Source: FACHB-1406 sp034189065 (GTDB lineage: Bacteria; Cyanobacteriota; Cyanobacteriia; Cyanobacteriales; Spirulinaceae). From it: a stretch of 23,627 bases of DNA. Made by a program: the position numbers and the translations under genes. The notes beneath the pieces are model-generated. The model was not told where the DNA came from. It saw only the letters and a program-made list of their open reading frames with translations, and did no database searches. The stretch is from contig JAXHVQ010000096.1 of the NCBI GenBank assembly GCA_034189065.1, positions 1 through 23,627 of the forward strand, in the 5' to 3' direction. Below are positions 7,529 to 14,030 of the stretch, piece after piece; position 1 is the stretch's first letter; the number at the start of each line of letters is the position of its first letter.

Positions 7529-8426
7529 GCTCGGCAAGGTTAAAATTGTGGGTAAGAGTTATGGAACGCATCCATGAGTAACCCCAATCTCAAGTATCGC
7601 ATCAAACTGACAGCAGAGCAACGCCAGGAACTGCACTCGTGTTGTGAAACATGGGAGAAAGTCAGCCAAAGAAGTTCGCCATGCCAACGTTCTATTAATG
7701 GCCGATGACAATGCAGAAGAAGGTCAGTGGAGGGACGTGGAAAAAGGAAAGATTCTGTATTCCGGAGAGGGATTTACCCCGATTTATTGCCCAAATGGAA
7801 GAAGTGCTAGATGTTTACAGCGAGCTACCAGAGGAGAATGCACCATTAATTAGTATGGATGAAGCCGCGTTGGAACTGACCAGTGATGTCTACCCACCCA
7901 TCCCGGAGAAACCGGGAAAGCCGCGACGGGAAGATTATCATTACGAGCGGCATGGAACCCAAGCAATCTTTATGTTTGTTGACCCGCACCGGGGGTGGAG
8001 AAGAGTGAGCAATCGTAACCGGAGAACCAGCAGAGATTGGGCTGAAGAAATCGAGCAATTGTTAGAGGTTGATTATCCAGATGTCCCGAAAATAAAGCTT
8101 GTATGTGACAATCTCAACACACATCATATTGCATCTTTGTACGCAGCTTTTCCCGCACCGAAAGCTCATCGCTTGGCGAGAAGATTAGAGATTTATCATA
8201 CCCCTCGCAATGGAAGTTGGTTGAATATTGCCGAAATTGAACTGAGCGTTTTATCCCAGCAATGCTTAGATAGACGGATAGCTACAGCGGATATTTTAAG
8301 GACTGAACTGGCATACTGGCAAGAAGAAAGAAATCGGGAAAACACGAAAGTCAAATGGCAATTCACAACCGAAAAAGCTCGCATTAAACTTCACCACCTT
8401 TACCCACAATTTTAAGCTTGCCAGCC
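7529..8426 (+). mobile_element. Internally deleted IS630-family element
   Basis: An 898-bp element with imperfect terminal inverted repeats: GCTCGGCAAGGTTAAAATTG at the left, and the right end read in reverse gives GGCTGGCAAGCTTAAAATTG, continuing to GTGGGTAA in both. TA flanks each side (7527-7528 and 8427-8428), as expected for IS630. It sits directly beside the third GTGGGTTA repeat. The transposase inside is broken, so it could move only with help from an intact relative. Confidence 0.9.
7574..8415 (+). pseudogene. IS630-family transposase, frameshifted and deleted
   Basis: Three frames must be joined. The ATG at 7574 starts MSNPNLKYRIKLTAEQRQEL; near 7640 the homology moves frame to VKHGRKSAKEVRHANVLL and continues to GQWRD; near 7735-7745 it jumps to a third frame at KKERFCIPERDLPRF. 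The missing part is the helix-turn-helix and linker between the N-terminus and the catalytic domain. The DDE domain itself is open to the stop at 8415: Asp in SMDEAALEL (about 7858), Asp in VCDNLNTHH (about 8107), and Glu in NIAEIELSVL (about 8233). The ending WQFTTEKARIKLHHLYPQF is typical. The full-length family would be roughly 100 residues longer, so the gene is inactive. Confidence 0.9.
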
Positions 8427-8456
8427 TAACTACTACGAAGGAGAGGGGGATGGGGT

Positions 8457-8490
8457 GACACAATTGATGTGTCGCCAGAATTTATATAAT
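8457..8490 (+). promoter_or_regulatory. Possible promoter overlapping a GACACA/TGTGTC dyad
   Basis: A six-base inverted repeat GACACA-ATTGA-TGTGTC (8457-8473) contains TTGATG (8464-8469), which is 15 bases upstream of TATAAT (8485-8490). The spacing is shorter than ideal. It could drive the small membrane protein gene at 8610, with a leader of about 110 bases. Confidence 0.25.
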
Positions 8491-8609
8491 TGGTATTAAT
8501 TGGTAAAGGCATTTTCAGAAAAATCTATTTCTTTCTTTCTTCTTCGATACTCAATGGGATTTAAACCGATTACATTGAAACTAGAAAGCACAAGAAAAAG
8601 GTGAAACTC

Positions 8610-8834
8610 ATGTTAAATGTAGAAAAAACTCAAGAGCAAGCAATCGTACTGACGACGCGCGATCGCGGAAATCTCGATCTCGAATCTCCAACCCTAACAG
8701 GCTTCAATATTCCGAGCAATCTGTTAATCAATGGCGGTATCTCTGTCGTTCTCATTTTAGCGCTTGCCTATTTTGTTCGGGTTCTGCTTCAGGCGATCGC
8801 GGAATTAATGGAAGTTACAAACAAAAAAAAGTAA
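8610..8834 (+). CDS. Small single-span membrane protein, unknown
   Basis: A 74-residue protein starting at the ATG at 8610, preceded by AAGGTG with a six-base gap; a GTG at 8601 in the same frame overlaps that binding site and is less likely. Residues 1-35 are polar (MLNVEKTQEQAIVLTTRDRG, then a Leu/Pro-rich piece). About 36-57 form one transmembrane helix (ISVVLILALAYFVRVLLQAI) and the tail is charged (ELMEVTNKKK). I do not recognise the family. It stands alone between the IS630 remnant and the convergent SUI1 gene, and its frame contains GCGATCGC octamers like the host genes, so it is not obviously foreign. Confidence 0.65.
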   Translation: MLNVEKTQEQAIVLTTRDRGNLDLESPTLTGFNIPSNLLINGGISVVLILALAYFVRVLLQAIAELMEVTNKKK

Positions 8835-8853
8835 GATGTTGTGAAATTAAATT

Positions 8854-9192
8854 CTACCCGCCGCTCATCTTCGCTTTGTAACCCAGTTTGGTCAGAATAT
8901 CGACTAACTTCTGCTTGTGTTCTCCCTGAACTTCGAGGGCATTCTCTTTAACCGTTCCTCCCGTTCCGCATTCTTTTTTTAATTGTTTGAGCAACTTTAC
9001 TAATGTTTCTGGTTTGCATTGAAATCCGGTAATCTCAGTAACGGTTTTTCCTTTGCGTCCTTTACGAGAGGCTTGGACGCGCAACTGTTGTTGTTGCGGC
9101 GGTAGTTCGGGAGTTGCTCTGGCTAATGCTTGGGAATTTTTGACTGGATTGCCGAATTCTTGATAGACGATTCGCTTTTTCTGGGAAGGCAT
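8854..9192 (-). CDS. yciH: SUI1/eIF1-like translation factor (YciH family)
   Basis: A 112-residue protein. The C-terminal 60 residues form the SUI1 fold: GRKGKTVTEITGFQCKPETL, LLKQLKKECGTGGTVKENALEVQGEHKQKLVDILTKLGYKAKMSGG overall, with the conserved CGTGGTVK loop and the lone Gly-Tyr-Lys near the end. The N-terminal 50 residues are variable with a QQQQ stretch. Bacterial YciH resembles eukaryotic eIF1 and is thought to influence start-site selection fidelity on the 30S subunit, but it is not essential in the bacteria studied. Length is normal. It converges with the small membrane-protein gene, 19 bases apart. No strong Shine-Dalgarno precedes the ATG at 9192. Confidence 0.92.
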   Translation of the reverse strand: MPSQKKRIVYQEFGNPVKNSQALARATPELPPQQQQLRVQASRKGRKGKTVTEITGFQCKPETLVKLLKQLKKECGTGGTVKENALEVQGEHKQKLVDILTKLGYKAKMSGG

Positions 9193-9263
9193 AGTGTTGA
9201 AGAGAGATGTTGAGTTGTGGGGTTTATTTTAGGGTAGCATTTTGAAAACCTGGAATGCAAAGA

Positions 9264-9321
9264 GGGACTAAAGTCCCTACTACGAACTTATGATTAGGGA
9301 CTAAAGTCCCTACTACGAACT
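9264..9321 (-). repeat. Two 33-bp-spaced GGGACTTTAGTCCC hairpin repeats
   Basis: The palindromic core GGGACTAAAGTCCC followed by TACTACGAACT occurs at 9264-9288 and 9297-9321, exactly 33 bases apart. On the minus strand each reads AGTTCGTAGTAGGGACTTTA then GTCCC. This is the same family, and the same period, as the array at 19429-19621, where the stem is GGGGC/GCCCC instead of GGGAC/GTCCC. It lies about 105 bases before the kinase start. Confidence 0.85.
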
Positions 9322-9426
9322 GGGGAGTTGCTTAAAAATCTTCACATTTGGACGACCGATCGCGCGATCAACGTGGGAATTGTTGTAGTATCGTCTCCAG
9401 CGACAGTCCGCAAACCGAGCAACAGC

Positions 9427-11052
9427 ATGAGGGTGACAAGTACAATTTCTCCGGGAACGTTAATCGATCGCCGCTACCGCATTCAACGGGTTTTGGGTCG
9501 GGGGGGAATGGGACGAACCTACCTGGTTGCCGACGAACGCTGTTTTGGCGATCGCTGTGTCCTTAAGGAATTTCTCCCGCCGCAGATGGATGGGGCGGTG
9601 TTGAAAAAGGCGCGCCAGTTGTTCGAGCGGGAGGCACGGGTATTGCATCAACTCGTCCATCCGCAAATTCCCCGGCTTTTGGCTTGTTTTGAGGAGGATG
9701 GACTACTTTTTTTGGTGGAAGAGTATATTGAGGGTCAAAATTATCAAGCTTTGCTCGACCAACGACTGGCAACAGGGGAAGGGGGTTTTTCTGAGGCGGA
9801 AACTATTTGCTGGCTGGAGGAGGTGCTGCCGGTTTTGGAGTATATTCACCACTCCCACGCCATTCACCGCGATATTTCTCCCGATAATATTATGCGATCG
9901 CGCCATCGCAATTGTCCCGTTTTAATCGATTTTGGCGTGGTGAAGCAGGCGATAACTGAGGTTCGAGTTCAATCCCCCCAACAAACTCTCTCGACGGCGT
10001 TTGTGGGGAAGGTGGGGTACGCACCGCCCGAACAAATACGCATGGGACAGTGCTTTCCCAGCAGCGATCTCTATTCTCTCGCCGTTACCGCCTTGGTTTT
10101 ACTGAGTGGGAAACCGCCAAGCGAACTATACGATAGTCGGGGGATGCAATGGCAATGGCGCGAAAATGTTCGAGTCAGCGAAGCCTTTGCCCGCATTTTG
10201 ACAAAAATGCTCGCCGAACGTCCCCAAGACCGCTATCAATCGGCAACAGAAGCGCGCGAAGCTCTCGCCTCCCTCGCTCGACTGCACCAATCTCTCGTCG
10301 CCATGCCGCCCTCGACCCACGCTGCGATCGCGAACATTCCTTCGACTCACAGAAGGCAAAATCTACTGTCTCCTCGTTCTGCGATCGCAAATATTATCCC
10401 CGTAGCAACCCAGTCTGACGCTCAAATTTCAGAAGTAAAGGTTTCTAATTCTAAATTTTACACGCAAATTACCGCCGCCCTCTCAACCCTAACTGCCGTA
10501 ATTTTAACGGGAATTATTGTCGGAATGCGATCGCCTTACATTCCCTTTTTGTGCAAACCTCTCAATTCCTGCGCGCGGGACGAAGAGTTTCAACAATTTT
10601 ACGCTCGCGTCCTCCAAAAAGAAACCACCACTCGCTTGTTGAGCCGTCCGCCGCAAACGGTGGAGGATTTACAAAATACGCGCGATCGCCTCCGCGAAAC
10701 CCTCGTTCAACTGAGGAGTATTCCCGACGATGTAAACGTTCGCAGCGAAGCTCAACCCCTTGTCGCTTATTACCGCAACGAATTAGAAAGAGTTGAAAAT
10801 CGCCTCGCCACCGAAAAGTCCGCCGCCGAAGCGTTAGCTGCCATCGAACAGCGCGCTCGTTCGGTCGCTCGTGCCACCTCACTCGCCTCGACTCAGCGCC
10901 GGTTGGAGCAAGCGAAAGCCAATTGGGAAGACCTCCTGGGGCAACTGGAAGAGATTCCCGACGAGACTTTTGTCGGCGATCGCGTTCGGCAATTGCGCGG
11001 CGAATATCGCGAGCAACTTAATAAGGTTGAGGACAAACTTGAAAGGCAATAA
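9427..11052 (+). CDS. Membrane-anchored Ser/Thr protein kinase (PknB-like)
   Basis: A 541-residue Hanks-type kinase. The ATG at 9427 (MRVTSTISPGTLIDRRYRI) is chosen because it starts the family's usual leader; the frame is open to a TTG at 9328, whose extra residues look non-homologous. Motifs: Gly loop GRGGMG (24-29), catalytic Lys in VLKEF (about 47), HRDISPDNIM (from 147), DFGVVK (from 168) and APPEQ (from 199). The kinase domain ends near 285. A linker follows, then one transmembrane helix at about 346-367 and a helical, coiled-coil-prone Arg/Glu-rich domain (370-541) that would face the periplasm. All catalytic residues are present, so it should be active. Its substrate and signal are unknown. 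No cognate phosphatase is adjacent. Confidence 0.93.
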   Translation: MRVTSTISPGTLIDRRYRIQRVLGRGGMGRTYLVADERCFGDRCVLKEFLPPQMDGAVLKKARQLFEREARVLHQLVHPQIPRLLACFEEDGLLFLVEEYIEGQNYQALLDQRLATGEGGFSEAETICWLEEVLPVLEYIHHSHAIHRDISPDNIMRSRHRNCPVLIDFGVVKQAITEVRVQSPQQTLSTAFVGKVGYAPPEQIRMGQCFPSSDLYSLAVTALVLLSGKPPSELYDSRGMQWQWRENVRVSEAFARILTKMLAERPQDRYQSATEAREALASLARLHQSLVAMPPSTHAAIANIPSTHRRQNLLSPRSAIANIIPVATQSDAQISEVKVSNSKFYTQITAALSTLTAVILTGIIVGMRSPYIPFLCKPLNSCARDEEFQQFYARVLQKETTTRLLSRPPQTVEDLQNTRDRLRETLVQLRSIPDDVNVRSEAQPLVAYYRNELERVENRLATEKSAAEALAAIEQRARSVARATSLASTQRRLEQAKANWEDLLGQLEEIPDETFVGDRVRQLRGEYREQLNKVEDKLERQ

Positions 11053-11057
11053 TCGCA

Positions 11058-11102
11058 ATGAATAATGAATAATGAATAATGAATAATGAATAATGAATAA
11101 TG
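11058..11102. repeat. AATGAAT heptamer tandem array
   Basis: Just over six tandem copies (five full, one partial) of the 7-base unit AATGAAT directly after the kinase stop codon. Heptamer arrays of this kind (STRRs) are a feature of many filamentous cyanobacterial genomes. No function is established. Confidence 0.85.
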
Positions 11103-11480
11103 TGGAATAGATACCAAAACCACGGTTTTCCGTTAAAACCCAATCTCCTCTGCCTTAGATCGTAACGGTTCGACTTAATTCACATTTCTAAGCTGTTCAG
11201 CTTTTAAACTGCGACGCTAAATTTTCCAGAAGGAAGAAGGCAGGCTTCGGCTAACGCTCAGCCTAAAGAGGGCAGAGGGCAGAAGTGGATACCCAATTTA
11301 AATGCGCGACAGCTTACGTAATTTATAAAAAATATCGCCATTTATCCGTTTTATGGTATCCTTGAACTAAGAGTAGAGTCGTGGGCATAGATTGGAAAAT
11401 CCACGAAAAAAGAATGCAATTGCGTGCTTTGAGCCACTGCGCTGGCAAAATCATCCCAAAATCCCCCCCTCTCAATAGCT
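11103..11480. other. Intergenic region between kinase and GT2 genes
   Basis: The two genes converge here. The stretch contains dispersed repeat copy B (11189-11316) and otherwise AT-rich sequence without an ORF of coding character. No clear intrinsic terminator was found for either gene. Confidence 0.6.
11189..11316 (+). repeat. Dispersed TAAGCTG...CAGCTTA repeat, copy B
   Basis: Begins TAAGCTGTTCAGCTTTTAAA and ends AATTTAAATGCG followed by CGACAGCTTA. Compared with copy C (13855-13950) it has an extra internal block (AGGCTTCGGCTAACGCTCAG region, 11241-11265), while the GAGGGCAGAGGGCAGAAGT segment and both ends are shared. Confidence 0.85.
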
Positions 11481-12431
11481 TTATTGAAAATCGCGAGAAT
11501 TTTGCATCTGTGCGTAAGCAGCATAAACAGCGCGAACGTTATACCAATTGAGGAAAATCCGCGCCACCTCCAGGGCAAATTGAGGACGGCCGCCATCAAT
11601 GAGCCATTGCAACAAAGGAGCCATCGTCCGTTCGTTGAGCCGTCCGCCGAGGGAAAGAATGCCCCAAAGAAGACGATGCAGCCAAGTCATCTGAATCATC
11701 ATCCGCACCTCCGCCGTTGGATGCTTTTGGTAGAAAAGAACGCCCATACGTCCCCGTTGGATTTCCTTATCGACCAGTGAGGGAAGTTGGTCGAGGCGAA
11801 AGGGAGGATGCCAGTGATAGCCCACCGCTTCGGGACACTTAATTAACTTGAGTCCCAACTGTTTGAGGCGAACGCCCAACTCCAAGTCTTCCCAGCCATA
11901 CAGTTGAAAGCGGGTGTCAAATAGTCCCGCCTCAATGAGCCACTTGCGCGCGATCGCAACATTCCCCGTTGCAAAATAAGCCGCCGAAAAGTCGGTAATC
12001 TTGTACGGTTCGGAGGTCGGATTGTCGAAGTTGCACGTATTAATCACCCAACCATAGGTAAACACGCGATCGCTTCCCTGTTGCTTTTCCCCTCGAATCA
12101 AAGCATCGGCGTGGGCTTGGAGAAACTGTTCCGTCACCACCAAGTCGCTATCGATAAAAATAATTGTATCGCCCTTCGCCCGTTCCACCCCTAAATTGCG
12201 CGCTGCTGCCGGACCGAGATGGTCTTGGACAAAAGTTCGCACGTGGGGAAACCTTTCGGCATTAACCTTTAACCAATCTACAGTCCCATCGGTTGACCCA
12301 TCGTCAGCGACAACAACCTCATAGCCTTCAATGGCACTATTTTCCGCTAACTGCTGGCGTTCCAGCGCTTGGAGACACTTTTCTAAAATCGGTTTGCGGT
12401 TGTAGGTGGGGATGACGACGCTAAAAAACAC
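11481..12431 (-). CDS. Family 2 glycosyltransferase
   Basis: A 316-residue GT-A fold enzyme that transfers a sugar from a nucleotide donor, probably in surface polysaccharide or glycolipid synthesis. The N-terminus is typical (MFFSVVIPTYNRKPILEKCL). DDGSTDGT at 43-50 and the metal-binding DSD at 94-96 are in place, followed by FATGNVAIARK (153-163), the GWEDLELGVRL box (179-189) with the acceptor-side ED, and a His/Trp motif YHWHPP (about 204-209). The C-terminal 90 residues are helical with no clear transmembrane span, so it is probably cytoplasmic or membrane-associated. Donor and acceptor cannot be read from sequence. It is divergent from ylqF, with repeats between. Confidence 0.9.
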   Translation of the reverse strand: MFFSVVIPTYNRKPILEKCLQALERQQLAENSAIEGYEVVVADDGSTDGTVDWLKVNAERFPHVRTFVQDHLGPAAARNLGVERAKGDTIIFIDSDLVVTEQFLQAHADALIRGEKQQGSDRVFTYGWVINTCNFDNPTSEPYKITDFSAAYFATGNVAIARKWLIEAGLFDTRFQLYGWEDLELGVRLKQLGLKLIKCPEAVGYHWHPPFRLDQLPSLVDKEIQRGRMGVLFYQKHPTAEVRMMIQMTWLHRLLWGILSLGGRLNERTMAPLLQWLIDGGRPQFALEVARIFLNWYNVRAVYAAYAQMQNSRDFQ

Positions 12432-12679
12432 GGTTTACGAGTTCAGAGTTCAGAGTTCAGAGTTATGGGTGATGAGTTATGGGTTATTCGTAGGGACGTT
12501 ATATATAACGTCCGTACATAGGTTATGAGTTATGAGTTGTGGGTGATGGGTTGTGGGCAGTGGGGGTTGAAACCCTAAAACCTAAAACCTAGAACCTAAA
12601 ACCTAGCACCGCTACTCCCCTCACTGTAGCGCGAAAACTGACAAACCTTTAGAATAAAGTTTACGCTATTGTTGAATGA
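12432..12679. repeat. GT2-ylqF gap with heptamer arrays and palindrome
   Basis: Directly upstream of the GT2 start is an array of GAGTTCA units (12440-12462), then degenerate GAGTTATGGGT/GATGAGTTATG units to about 12560, interrupted by the 20-base palindrome at 12494-12513. At 12575-12607 a CCTAAAA/CCTAGAA heptamer array follows. No gene was seen. The promoters of both divergent genes must lie in or next to these repeats. Confidence 0.75.
12494..12513. repeat. Perfect 20-bp palindrome
   Basis: GGACGTTATATATAACGTCC is a perfect palindrome, extending to about 28 bases (12490-12517) with one mismatched pair (GTAGG.../...CCGTAC). It is embedded in the GAGTTATG repeats. It resembles a small cyanobacterial GTAGGGACGTT-type repeat rather than a known operator. 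Confidence 0.6.
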
Positions 12680-13528
12680 ATGCGCGATTCTCGAACTCCC
12701 CTTATCCAGTGGTATCCCGGCCATATTGCCAAGGCCGAACGCCAACTCAAAGAACAACTCAAGCGCGTCGATGTTGTTCTCGAAGTTCTCGACGCGCGCA
12801 TTCCCCTCGCCTCCCACCATCCCCAAGTCGCCCATTGGTTGGGAAGTAAGCCTCGCGTTCTCATTCTCAACCGCAGGGATATGATTCCTCCTGGGGTTCG
12901 ACAGGAGTGGAAAACTTGGTTTCGCGATCGCGACGAGCAACCTTACTTCACCGATGCTAAACTGGGCAAGGGTATGAGAGAGGTGAAAAAGGCAGCCCAA
13001 AGCACGGGTGTTGCCATGAATCAGAAACGACGCGATCGCGGATTGCTTCCTCGTCCCGTTCGCGCGGTTGTGGTGGGAATGCCTAATGTTGGCAAATCGG
13101 CCCTGATTAACCGTTTGGTGGGACGTAAAGCCGTTCGCAGCGAACGTCGTGCGGGGGTGACGCGCCAGCTTCAATGGGTGCGTATTTCCGATGAAATCGA
13201 GCTTTTAGATGCTCCCGGGGTGATTCCTTGGCGTTTGGATAATCAAGAGGATGCCATTAAGCTTGCCATTTGCGAGGATATTGGTCAAGCGGCTTATGAT
13301 AATCAGTGCGTGGCGGCTGTTTTAGTCGATTTGATGGTGGAGTTGGGGTTTGCAGAGGTGCTAAAATCTCTCTACACCTTAGACCCGGAGCGATTAACGG
13401 GAGAGGAATATTTGTATGATTTAGCCCGCGCGCGTTATGGCGGCGACGGGGAAAGGGTTGCTGTTTTGTTGTTAAATGATTTTCGCAAAGGGACGATGGG
13501 GGCAGTTCCTTTAGAAGTTCCCCATTGA
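12680..13528 (+). CDS. ylqF: Ribosome biogenesis GTPase YlqF/RbgA
   Basis: A 282-residue circularly permuted GTPase of the YlqF/RbgA family, which acts late in 50S subunit assembly. The order G4-G5-G1-G2-G3 is diagnostic: NRRD (64-67) as the permuted G4, then the G1 P-loop GMPNVGKS (133-140), Thr 161 in RAGVTRQLQW as G2, and DAPG (177-180) as G3. The opening IQWYPGHIAKAERQL and the LDARIPLASHHP segment (38-48) are hallmarks. The helical C-terminal domain (about 195-275) supplies the ribosome-binding part. Length is normal. The ATG at 12680 has no obvious Shine-Dalgarno; the conserved WYPGHM-like motif about 11 residues in supports this start. Confidence 0.95.
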   Translation: MRDSRTPLIQWYPGHIAKAERQLKEQLKRVDVVLEVLDARIPLASHHPQVAHWLGSKPRVLILNRRDMIPPGVRQEWKTWFRDRDEQPYFTDAKLGKGMREVKKAAQSTGVAMNQKRRDRGLLPRPVRAVVVGMPNVGKSALINRLVGRKAVRSERRAGVTRQLQWVRISDEIELLDAPGVIPWRLDNQEDAIKLAICEDIGQAAYDNQCVAAVLVDLMVELGFAEVLKSLYTLDPERLTGEEYLYDLARARYGGDGERVAVLLLNDFRKGTMGAVPLEVPH

Positions 13529-13703
13529 CAGTTATCAGTAACCAGTAATCAGCAATCAGCAATCAGCAATCAGTCATCAGTCATCAGTTAAGCAGTTACC
13601 AGTAATCAGTTATCAGTCATCAGCAATCAGTCATCAGTCATCAGCAATCAGTCATCAGTCATCAGCAATCAGCAATCAGTCAAGCAGTAACCAGTAAACA
13701 GTT
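13529..13703. repeat. CAGTCAT/CAGCAAT heptamer array
   Basis: Around 24 tandem heptamers of the type CAGTCAT, CAGCAAT, CAGTTAT and CAGTAAC follow the ylqF stop without a gap. They come in blocks such as CAGTCATCAGTCATCAGCAA that recur, showing expansion of multi-heptamer units. It is non-coding. Confidence 0.9.
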
Positions 13704-14003
13704 CCCACCGAATAATGCTTGGCAGGCTGAAATCCGGTACAATGACCGCAGCTCAAAACAACGCTGAGGTTTTCTAAAACGTCAGAGGTCAAGTTTTCGA
13801 TCGCAGGCAATTAACCGGATGTGGGTTCGATGGGTTGGTCGGTTAAGAAAATGCTAAGCTGTTCGGCTTTTAAACTGCATTGCTAAATTCTCCGCAAGGC
13901 AGAAGGCAGAGGGCAGAAGTAAATTCCCAATTTAAATGCGCCTCAGCTTAGCACGTCTGAAGTTGCGATCGCTCATAAGTTAACACCAATGACGAAGAAC
14001 GAA
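13704..14003. other. Intergenic region upstream of first GT4 gene
   Basis: Contains dispersed repeat copy C (13855-13950) and unique sequence at 13704-13854 with a GGTACAATG segment (about 13736-13744) that could be a -10 element, but the nearest -35-like TTGGCA is only 13 bases upstream. No ORF or recognisable RNA gene was identified. Confidence 0.5.
13855..13950 (+). repeat. Dispersed TAAGCTG...CAGCTTA repeat, copy C
   Basis: A 96-bp copy beginning TAAGCTGTTCGGCTTTTAAA and ending AATTTAAATGCGCCTCAGCT then TA. It shares GCAGAAGGCAGAGGGCAGAA with copy B. It is the cleanest short form of the family in this window. Confidence 0.85.
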
Positions 14004-14030
14004 TGACCAATGACCAATGACCAATGACAA
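14003..14030 (+). repeat. ATGACCA heptamers running into a start codon
   Basis: Three ATGACCA units and a final ATGACAA end exactly at the GT4 gene; the last ATG (14024) is the start codon. With a 7-base unit the ATGs fall in different frames; the one at 14003 runs into TGA within six codons. No Shine-Dalgarno is visible, because the space it should occupy is repeat. Confidence 0.85.

Noticed and set aside
9328..9426. 33-residue N-terminal extension of the kinase from a TTG at 9328
   Set aside because: The extra residues do not look like the family N-terminus, and the ATG at 9427 begins the usual ISPGTLIDRRYRI leader.
12680..13528. Altered G4 motif (NRRD rather than NKxD) in YlqF as a sign of lost GTPase function
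   Set aside because: All other GTPase motifs are intact and Lys-to-Arg variation in G4 is a conservative change; the gene looks like a normal housekeeping copy.
13529..13703. CRISPR-like array after ylqF
   Set aside because: The units are 7 bases with no spacers; it is a heptamer tandem repeat and no cas genes are present.
13736..13854. Possible small RNA starting after GGTACAATG upstream of the first GT4
   Set aside because: No matching known cyanobacterial RNA was recognised, the -35 spacing is wrong, and there is no terminator hairpin.
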